Below, in pieces: positions 4,947 to 9,716 of a DNA stretch of 9,716 nucleotides (the first letter of the stretch is position 1; each line of letters begins with the position of its first letter). Below the pieces are notes generated by a model. It ran no database searches and was not told the origin of the DNA. It saw only the letters and a program-made list of their open reading frames with translations. This DNA is from UBA6382 sp964596865 (GTDB lineage: Bacteria; Bacteroidota; Bacteroidia; Bacteroidales; Bacteroidaceae): positions 1 through 9,716 of the forward strand of contig CAZQVW010000095.1 in NCBI GenBank assembly GCA_964596865.1, read 5' to 3'. The position numbers and the translations under genes are program-made.

Positions 4947-6704
4947 TTATTCTTTGGCATGTAGGTGAAGAATCGTGGGGCAGTATTCCAATACGCGCTC
5001 ACGGTGGGAGATACAGATGATAGTGGTGTGGGGCAGGGCCGAGGTGATATTCTGGAGCACGGCGGCCTCGGTGTGTTTGTCGAGGGCGGAGGTGGCTTCG
5101 TCCAAAAGGAGGATTGGAGCTCCCACGAGCAGGGCGCGGGCGATGCACAGACGCTGGGCTTGCCCCTCCGAAAGAGCCACGCCTTTCTCGCCGCAGGGCG
5201 AAGAGAGCCCCTCCTGCAATCGCTCTACGAAATCTGCCTTTGCCATGCGGAGCGCATCCCATAGTTGGGCATCGGTGGCGTTGGGGGCGGCGATGAGCAG
5301 GTTGGAGCGGATGGTTCCGCTGAAAAGCGTGTTGCCCTGCGGCACATAGGCGAACATCTGGCGTGTGGAAACGTCCACGGCGTGTCTATATCCCTTGCCA
5401 TAGATTTCTATCTTGCCTGCTTGGGGCTTCAGCAAAGCCAGCATGAGGCGGACAAGCGTGGTCTTGCCGCGGCCGGTGGGCCCCATTATGGCCACACGAC
5501 TGGCGGGAGCGAAATCATAACTGAAATCCTGCAGGATTGGGCGCCCCTGATTATAGCAGAAACTCACGTGGTCTATTCTTACGCCGAGCGGAGCGGACTT
5601 TTGGCAGGGCGCAACGGATTTTTTGCCGAGCGGAGCGGGGCTGTTATCGGGCGAGGCGGCGGTGGCGGCTTTGCTGGCAGGGGCGCTTGGGGGCGTGGGC
5701 TCGTTTTCGGTGGTCATTTCGGATTTTTCTTTCGCCAACTGCTTGATTTGGAGGATACGATCGCCGGAGGTGAGGGCGTTGATGAAATCCGGAATGAAAT
5801 TAACCAGCGAACGGACGGGCCGCTGTATCTGTCCCACCAATTGTACAAAAGCAATCAGCGCGCCGTAGGTGATTAAGCCGATGGAAAGGTGGTAGGTGCC
5901 CCAGATAAAGGTGAAGAGGTAGGCTGTGGCGAACCCAAGGTTCATGATTGTGTTGGAGGTCACGGAGAATCGTGCCCTATAGCGCACGAGGGCGACGATT
6001 TTATCCTGTGTTTGTTTGACCCGCCCAATGATTACGTCGGTGGCGCCGCGGATAGTCTTGATTACGATGCGGTTAGTGATGCCTTCTTGGTATTGTGATT
6101 GCAAGAAACTGTCGGCATCGCGGATTTGGCGGGAAATCTTGCGCATCTTCTTCACATAAAGTTTGCCGATAACAAGGAAGAACGGAATGATAATCACCAC
6201 AAACAGGGCCAGCGTGCTGTCCATATAATAAAGGAACGCGAACGCGCCGCAAAATTGCACGCACACGATGATAAACGATGGCAGTGTGTCGGTTACCAAC
6301 GAGACGATAACGTTCACATCCTTCTCTATGCGATTGATGATGTCGCCGCTATGAAAGGTCATGAGGTCGGCCCACGGGGTGCGCAGGGTGTGGGCGAACA
6401 TATCCATCTGCATTTTGTTGCCGGCCTTGATGGAGAGCATCGCATTTATCCACGAGCGCCAAGCGCGGATGACTAATTGCAGTAACAATGTGCCCACCAA
6501 TAGGGTTACCACCGTGCGGAAGGGCATGAGCTGGCTTTGGTGGGTGGCGATGTCGATAGTCTGTTTGGTGAGCCACACAAAGAGAAATTCCAGTGCCACA
6601 ATCAATAGGCCGGCCACAAGGTTGTTGAGAGCCTGGAGGCGGTTGGCTTTTATGCCTTCCCAAACGAGGCGACTTATTTGGCGTATGGAGTGGCTATGTG
6701 TCAT
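4947..6704 (-). CDS. ABC exporter, fused membrane and ATPase domains
   Basis: This encodes 585 residues in a half-transporter layout that would work as a dimer in the inner membrane. Residues about 25-310 hold six hydrophobic spans of the type I exporter fold, including LVAGLLIVALEFLFVWL and FVVIIIPFFLVIGKLYV, and the coupling segment HSGDIINRIEKDV at 118-130. The ATPase domain follows: Walker A GPTGRGKTT at 408-416, Q-loop Gln456 in YVPQGNTLFSGTI, signature LSEGQ at 511-515 (usual form LSGGQ), Walker B ILLLDE at 531-536 and switch His567. All catalytic positions are present. The substrate is unknown; lipids, drugs and peptides are all possible for this class. An unusual Ala/Pro/Ser-rich linker at about 330-375 contains tandem heptapeptides, listed separately. 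The gene lies 24 bp after nadK and 19 bp before the hydrolase. Confidence 0.93.
   Translation of the reverse strand: MTHSHSIRQISRLVWEGIKANRLQALNNLVAGLLIVALEFLFVWLTKQTIDIATHQSQLMPFRTVVTLLVGTLLLQLVIRAWRSWINAMLSIKAGNKMQMDMFAHTLRTPWADLMTFHSGDIINRIEKDVNVIVSLVTDTLPSFIIVCVQFCGAFAFLYYMDSTLALFVVIIIPFFLVIGKLYVKKMRKISRQIRDADSFLQSQYQEGITNRIVIKTIRGATDVIIGRVKQTQDKIVALVRYRARFSVTSNTIMNLGFATAYLFTFIWGTYHLSIGLITYGALIAFVQLVGQIQRPVRSLVNFIPDFINALTSGDRILQIKQLAKEKSEMTTENEPTPPSAPASKAATAASPDNSPAPLGKKSVAPCQKSAPLGVRIDHVSFCYNQGRPILQDFSYDFAPASRVAIMGPTGRGKTTLVRLMLALLKPQAGKIEIYGKGYRHAVDVSTRQMFAYVPQGNTLFSGTIRSNLLIAAPNATDAQLWDALRMAKADFVERLQEGLSSPCGEKGVALSEGQAQRLCIARALLVGAPILLLDEATSALDKHTEAAVLQNITSALPHTTIICISHRERVLEYCPTILHLHAKE
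5583..5645. repeat. Three 21-bp in-frame repeats in the ABC exporter linker
   Basis: Units start at 5583, 5604 and 5625. The first 14 bases GCCGAGCGGAGCGG are identical in the outer units, 42 bp apart; the middle unit matches unit 1 at 15 of 21 positions. On the coding strand they encode NSPAPLG, KKSVAPC and QKSAPLG (residues 354-374). The repeats lie exactly between the membrane and ATPase domains, where length changes should be tolerated. Confidence 0.75.
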
Positions 6705-6728
6705 TATGCAGGACGGGGAGGGGCGGGG

Positions 6729-7619
6729 TTAGCGTTTGTCTGCGCCCCAAAGGAGTTTGTTGCGCAGGGTGTCGAAGAAAGAATGGTGGGGCGGCCTCAC
6801 AATCTTTAGGCGGTAGGGCGCTGTTTGGATGTGGAGGACGGTATCGTTTGGCAGGCTCTGACTGTGTCCGTCCACGGCAATCATAAAATTATGGCTGCGC
6901 GAATGGATATGGAGGGTGATGTGTACATCATTGTTGAGCACAATGGGGCGCACGCTGAGGCTGTGGGCGGCAATGGGCGACAATACGATGGAGTGTGAGT
7001 TTGGCGAGATGATAGGCCCGCCCACGCTCAGGGAATAACCCGTGGAGCCCGTGGGGGTGCTCACAATCAGTCCGTCGGCCATGTATGTGGCCAAATAAGC
7101 ATCGTCCACGTCTGCCTGAATATTGATCATTGATGAATTATCGTGCTTGAGCACAGCTATTTCGTTGAGGGCCACGGGTGTGCCGTCTATTTGGTCGTCC
7201 TCGCTATTCACCTGCAAAAGTGAGCGCTCCTCTATATGGCATTTTCCTTCCTTCAGGCACAGGAAGAATTGGTCGGTATCTTGCGGAAGGAGGTCGCTGA
7301 TAAATCCCAGTCTGCCGGTATTGATACCAATAAGCGGCATGGGGCGATGGCCCACCATCCGGGCGGTGTTTAGAAACGTGCCATCGCCGCCGATGCTGAT
7401 AGCGAAATCGGCCAGAATGTTGTTGGTGCAGGCAATGGAGTGTTCCACATTACTTAGGTCGGCCACTTGGTGGAGAAAGTTGGCAAACGTTTCTTCTATC
7501 ACAATCTGCCCCCCGATATTGATGATGCTATGTAGCACGGTGGCAATATGCGCGGCTTTTTCTTTCTGATATGTGTTGCCGAAGATGGCGAAAGTGAGCG
7601 ACTTTTTGCTTTCAGGCAT
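6729..7619 (-). CDS. nadK: NAD kinase
   Basis: This cytosolic enzyme phosphorylates NAD to NADP using ATP or polyphosphate. At 296 residues it has typical bacterial length. Family motifs are in order: GGDGTFL at 77-83 (GGDG active site), GINTGRLGF at 98-106, NEIAV at 152-156 (NAD-binding NE pair), DGLIVSTPTGSTGYSLS at 182-198 and SLSVRPIVL near 220-228. The ATG at 7619 gives a short N-terminal lead before the first Rossmann strand (LTFAIFGNTY). It is the first gene of an apparent minus-strand operon with the ABC exporter and hydrolase, and it diverges from pdxJ across a 236-bp spacer. I recall nadK next to pdxJ in other Bacteroidales. Confidence 0.97.
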   Translation of the reverse strand: MPESKKSLTFAIFGNTYQKEKAAHIATVLHSIINIGGQIVIEETFANFLHQVADLSNVEHSIACTNNILADFAISIGGDGTFLNTARMVGHRPMPLIGINTGRLGFISDLLPQDTDQFFLCLKEGKCHIEERSLLQVNSEDDQIDGTPVALNEIAVLKHDNSSMINIQADVDDAYLATYMADGLIVSTPTGSTGYSLSVGGPIISPNSHSIVLSPIAAHSLSVRPIVLNNDVHITLHIHSRSHNFMIAVDGHSQSLPNDTVLHIQTAPYRLKIVRPPHHSFFDTLRNKLLWGADKR

Positions 7620-7662
7620 GGCTAATCTGCTTTCGGTAGTAGTGAAATAGTCTAATAGTGAG

Positions 7663-7670
7663 CAAATTTA
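7663..7670 (-). promoter_or_regulatory. Candidate -7 promoter element for the nadK operon
   Basis: The minus strand reads TAAATTTG, an exact TAnnTTTG match 44 bp upstream of the nadK ATG, giving a leader of roughly 37 nt. An exact -33 TTTG at standard spacing is not seen. Confidence 0.5.
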
Positions 7671-7704
7671 GTGCTTTTTTTCCGAGTGTTTGCGCTTAAA
7701 GTGG

Positions 7705-7712
7705 TATTTTTG
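7705..7712 (+). promoter_or_regulatory. Candidate -7 promoter element for pdxJ
   Basis: TATTTTTG matches TAnnTTTG exactly on the plus strand. A TTTG at 7689-7692 is too close to serve as a standard -33 box. A start near 7719 would give a leader of about 140 nt. With the nadK element at 7663-7670, this makes the spacer a divergent promoter region with the two -7 boxes about 35 bp apart. Confidence 0.4.
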
Positions 7713-7855
7713 CATTTTGGCAGGGCAAAATCCGGTTGTTATAGTGCAATATTCGCCTGTTGTTACTTTCGGGTCAGCTCCTTTTGCGCTCTTGATAGCT
7801 CCCGCCATTGCCTCGCCCCCGCTTATTGGCAACAACAAATATAATCATAAGTCTT

Positions 7856-8569
7856 ATGACCAAACTAAGCGTTAATATAAATAAGGTAGCCACCCTTAGA
7901 AACGCCCGCGGCGGTAATAACCCCGATGTTTTGAAAGTGGCATTAGACTGTGAGCGCTTTGGCGCTCAAGGTATCACTGTCCATCCCCGCCCGGACGAAA
8001 GGCATATCCGCCATTCCGATGTCTATCAGCTCAAGCCCGCGCTCCATACCGAGTTTAATATCGAGGGCTACCCCAGTGAAGATTTTATCCACCTTGTTAC
8101 AGATGTGAAGCCCGCGCAGGTAACGCTGGTGCCCGATGCTCCGGATCAGATTACCTCTAATTCCGGTTGGGACACCGTGGCCCACCAGTCGTTTCTCAAG
8201 GATGTGGTGGCGCGCTTTCAGGAGGCGGGCATCCGCGTCTCCATCTTCGTGGCCGCCGACACCCGGATGGTGGAAGGGGCAAAGGCTGCGGGAGCCAATC
8301 GCGTGGAGCTCTACACCGAACCATACGCCGCTCTCTATCCCTCCGACCGCGAGACCGCCGTCCGCCCCTTTATTGTGGCGGCGCGCAAGGCCAAAGAGAT
8401 TGGTTTGGGCCTGAATGCGGGCCACGACCTTAGTCTGGAGAATTTGAAGTACTTTCATCAGCAAATCCCTTGGCTGGACGAGGTCAGTATTGGCCATGCG
8501 CTCATCTGCGATGCCCTCTACCTCGGTCTGGAAAAGACCATCAAGAGTTATCTTGCCCAGTTGCAATAG
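7856..8569 (+). CDS. pdxJ: Pyridoxine 5'-phosphate synthase
   Basis: PdxJ condenses 1-deoxy-D-xylulose 5-phosphate with 3-amino-2-oxopropyl phosphate in the final ring-forming step of the DXP-dependent vitamin B6 pathway, in the cytosol. The gene encodes 237 residues, close to the usual 240. The start MTKLSVNINKVATLRNARGG at ATG 7856 is the family N-terminus; an upstream in-frame TTG at 7808 would add 16 unlike residues. Key parts visible are VHPRPDERHI with His43, FNIEG with Glu70, VTLVPDAPDQITSNSGWD, the phosphate-binding region VELYTEPYA with Glu151, and NAGHDL with His190. These correspond to the catalytic His/Glu set of the E. coli enzyme. The next gene is 297 bp downstream. Confidence 0.98.
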   Translation: MTKLSVNINKVATLRNARGGNNPDVLKVALDCERFGAQGITVHPRPDERHIRHSDVYQLKPALHTEFNIEGYPSEDFIHLVTDVKPAQVTLVPDAPDQITSNSGWDTVAHQSFLKDVVARFQEAGIRVSIFVAADTRMVEGAKAAGANRVELYTEPYAALYPSDRETAVRPFIVAARKAKEIGLGLNAGHDLSLENLKYFHQQIPWLDEVSIGHALICDALYLGLEKTIKSYLAQLQ

Positions 8570-8646
8570 CGGGGAGCTTAGCAAGCGCCGTGGGCGCGTT
8601 ATGATATAACCGGTAGGAGCGACCAATACATAAGGCTGCTTAAAAA

Positions 8647-8677
8647 CTCTTTCGGTACACGCGGTGTATCGAAAAAG
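8647..8677. other. 14-bp hairpin downstream of pdxJ
   Basis: CTCTTTCGGTACAC (8647-8660) and GTGTATCGAAAAAG (8664-8677) pair over 14 positions with one G-U and one mismatch, closing on the 3-nt loop GCG. On the plus strand no T-tract follows; on the minus strand TTTTTA follows. It may help end the pdxJ transcript or be a separate structured element. Confidence 0.5.
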
Positions 8678-8747
8678 CCTGTAGGGGCGGGTTTTGCGCG
8701 GCCATGTGTGTGGTGTAATTACAATAGGCGGACTTTTTCAGTAGTCC

Positions 8748-8791
8748 TCAATACGTTGCCGTATATGGGTCAATACGTCGTCATGTATCGA
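8748..8791. repeat. Two-copy degenerate 22-bp direct repeat
   Basis: Units starting TCAATACGT at 8748 and 8770 are exactly 22 bp apart and match at 16 of 22 positions. The end of the second unit (GTATCGAAA) recurs in the right arm of the hairpin at 8666-8674, hinting at further decayed copies to the left. On its own this is weak evidence; its interest is the shared period with the two stronger arrays. Confidence 0.5.
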
Positions 8792-8866
8792 AAGAAATTT
8801 TCCATAGCCTTGTTCTGCACGCTTAAATGTGTGATTTAATCAACAAATTTCCAAAACATTACAAAT

Positions 8867-9409
8867 ATGAAAAAAGCAATAGTATTCCTGGCCGAAGGCT
8901 TTGAAGAGGTGGAGGCCCTTACCGTGGTGGATGTGCTCCGCCGCGGTGGTGTGGACGTAAAGACGGTGTCGATAAAGGAAGACCCCTATGTGGACGGTGC
9001 TCATGATATAGAGGTGCTTTGCGATGCCGACAACGAATACGACCTCAGTGATGCCGATATGGTGGTGTTGCCGGGCGGTATGCCTGGCGCCCAAAATCTG
9101 AAAGACTCTAAGTTGGTGGAGGACACTCTGCTCAATTTCCACAAACAGGGCAAATGGATTGGCGCTATCTGCGCTGCTCCGTTTGTGTTGGGCGAACTGG
9201 GGCTGCTGAAAGGCAAAAAGGCTACCTGCTACCCAGGGTTTGAGAGCCACCTGCATGGAGCCACCCACACCGGCACTCGTGTGGAGCAGGACGGCAATAT
9301 TATCACCGGCAACGGGCCGTCTTCTGCCCTGCCGTTCGCACTTCGTTTGCTGGCGGCGCTCACTGACGAAAAGACATCGCGCTCTGTGGCCGACGGAATG
9401 CTGGTATAG
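8867..9409 (+). CDS. DJ-1/PfpI family protein (YajL/ThiJ-like)
   Basis: This encodes 180 residues, full length for the DJ-1 branch. The conserved glutamate is Glu16 in AEGFEEVEA, matching Glu18 of human DJ-1. The reactive cysteine is Cys102 in the nucleophile elbow GAICAAPFVLG, matching Cys106. VVLPGGMPGA at 66-75 is the family glycine loop. Members act in protection against oxidative and carbonyl stress, with reported chaperone, glyoxalase or deglycase activities that remain debated; older annotation calls them thiazole-synthesis ThiJ, which is unsupported here. The protein should be cytosolic. It begins after an A-rich leader (ACAAATATG) and lies 160 bp before the ispD-like start on the same strand, with a repeat array between. 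Confidence 0.93.
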   Translation: MKKAIVFLAEGFEEVEALTVVDVLRRGGVDVKTVSIKEDPYVDGAHDIEVLCDADNEYDLSDADMVVLPGGMPGAQNLKDSKLVEDTLLNFHKQGKWIGAICAAPFVLGELGLLKGKKATCYPGFESHLHGATHTGTRVEQDGNIITGNGPSSALPFALRLLAALTDEKTSRSVADGMLV

Positions 9410-9421
9410 AATTTTTTTTGT

Positions 9422-9531
9422 CCTTTTCTCGCCAACGTTCCAAAGGGAGCGTTGCAACACACCAAAGGGAGCGCTGCTGCGCACCGAAGGGAACGTTGTT
9501 GCGCACCGAAGGGAGCGTTGGCGCGAAAAGG
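9422..9531. repeat. Inverted repeat enclosing the 22-bp array
   Basis: CCTTTTCTCGCCAACGTTCC at 9422-9441 matches the reverse complement of 9512-9531 (GGAGCGTTGGCGCGAAAAGG) at 18 of 20 positions. As RNA this would be a stem of about 19 pairs including one G-U, closing around the array. A T8 run at 9412-9419 lies just before the left arm, on the wrong side for a plus-strand terminator. Confidence 0.7.
9440..9527. repeat. Four-copy 22-bp tandem repeat between DJ-1 and ispD-like genes
   Basis: The core CCRAAGGGARCG (R = A or G) starts at 9440, 9462, 9484 and 9506, exactly 22 bp apart with no spacers. The remainder of the unit is mostly TTGTTGCGCA, more variable in the first and last copies. The array lies about 40 bp before the ispD-like start and 30 bp after the DJ-1 stop. 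Confidence 0.88.
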
Positions 9532-9569
9532 CCAAAATCTCCCCTTACAGCGGATTTAATCACCGTAAA

Positions 9570-9716
9570 GTGAAGCAATATGTAATTATAGTGGCCGGTG
9601 GTCGTGGCACGCGGATGACGGGCGCGACAGAGAGCGCTGGCGGCGTGCCTAACCTTGCCGGTACTGCGCCTAATCTTGGAGGTACTGTGTCAAGCCTTGC
9701 CGATGCTGCGCCTAAC
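9570..9716 (+). CDS. ispD: Start of an IspD-like nucleotidyltransferase, cut by the window edge, with heptad repeats
   Basis: Only 49 codons are present, from a GTG at 9570. Residues 1-18 read MKQYVIIVAGGRGTRMTG, the nucleotide-binding start of 2-C-methyl-D-erythritol 4-phosphate cytidylyltransferase, the CTP-using third step of the MEP isoprenoid pathway. I recall this gene next to a DJ-1/ThiJ gene in other Bacteroidales. Other sugar or cofactor nucleotidyltransferases share this glycine loop, so the symbol is provisional. Oddly, the expected PKQF motif a few residues after the loop is missing; instead residues 26-49 are tandem heptads. The GTG start is chosen because it matches the family N-terminus; no nearby in-frame ATG precedes it. 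A frame-preserving insertion, a disrupted gene or an assembly artefact are all possible. Confidence 0.65.
   Translation, partial: MKQYVIIVAGGRGTRMTGATESAGGVPNLAGTAPNLGGTVSSLADAAPN
9645..9716. repeat. 21-bp in-frame tandem repeats in the ispD-like gene
   Basis: Units start at 9645, 9666 and 9687, and a partial fourth at 9708 runs off the window. They encode VPNLAGT, APNLGGT, VSSLADA and APN..., i.e. the pattern [VA]-[PS]-[NS]-L-[AG]-[GD]-[TA]. The preceding 21 bp (9624-9644, encoding ATESAGG) may be a more decayed unit. The total number of copies is unknown because the array continues past the end. Confidence 0.85.

Larger units (their letters stand above)
8570..8866. other. 297-bp spacer between pdxJ and the DJ-1 gene
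   Basis: No coding sequence was recognised. A GC hairpin GCGCC-GTG-GGCGC at 8585-8597 lies 15 bp after the pdxJ stop but lacks a T-tract. GTAGGAGCG (8613) and GTAGGGGCG (8681) are near-repeats. A strong hairpin (8647-8677) and a 22-bp repeat (8748-8791) are listed separately. TAGCCTTG at 8805-8812 is one base off the -7 consensus and could drive the DJ-1 gene. Confidence 0.4.

Noticed and set aside
4928..5002. Upstream start for the hydrolase
   Set aside because: It would add 25 residues before a clear signal peptide and overlap the ABC gene; the ATG at 4927 is better.
7808..7855. TTG start for pdxJ
   Set aside because: The added 16 residues do not look like PdxJ, and ATG 7856 gives the conserved N-terminus.
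7943..8626. 227-codon open frame on the minus strand
   Set aside because: It is antisense to pdxJ and has no family features of its own.
8840..9535. 231-codon open frame on the minus strand
   Set aside because: It is antisense to the well-supported DJ-1 gene. Its repetitive N-terminus is only the 22-bp array read backwards.

Overview
The window looks like chromosomal DNA of a Bacteroidales bacterium, probably Prevotella or a close relative. The grounds are: (i) several spacers carry exact matches to the Bacteroidetes -7 promoter element TAnnTTTG, and start codons follow A-rich leaders without clear Shine-Dalgarno sequences; (ii) there is a short YIKP-type acidic peptide gene of a kind I recall from Prevotella/Bacteroides; (iii) a secreted protein ends in a tail of the form YDLQGRRV...GLYIINGKKVLVK, which I know from surface proteins of that group. 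No tRNA, rRNA, CRISPR array or intact insertion sequence was seen.

Layout. 1-289: non-coding, with a 12-bp inverted repeat. 290-1921 (minus): rlmH and pheS, separated by a strong hairpin terminator. 1922-2331: pheS leader/promoter region with a four-copy 22-bp tandem array. 2332-2906 (minus): a two-gene unit, a signal-peptide protein with almost nothing between its export signal and its C-terminal tail, followed by the 60-aa YIKP peptide and a terminator. 2907-3514: a 608-bp stretch with no convincing gene. 3515-7619 (minus): tightly spaced nadK, ABC exporter and secreted alpha/beta hydrolase, probably one operon. 7620-7855: divergent promoter region. 7856-9716 (plus): pdxJ, a DJ-1/PfpI protein and the start of an ispD-like gene cut by the window edge.

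Functionally it is mostly housekeeping: ribosome modification (RlmH), tRNA charging (PheS), NADP synthesis (NadK), vitamin B6 synthesis (PdxJ), a stress-type DJ-1 protein and the first cytidylyl transfer of the MEP isoprenoid pathway (IspD-like).

The most unusual signal is one of period, not gene content. Three separate spacers hold tandem repeats with a period of exactly 22 bp (1992-2079, 8748-8791, 9440-9527). Two coding regions hold in-frame tandem repeats of exactly 21 bp, i.e. heptapeptides (ABC exporter linker, 5583-5645; start of the ispD-like gene, 9645-9716). The unit sequences mostly differ while the length stays fixed, and the coding version is trimmed to keep frame. That suggests a genome-wide repeat-generating process, which would need a whole-genome scan to test.
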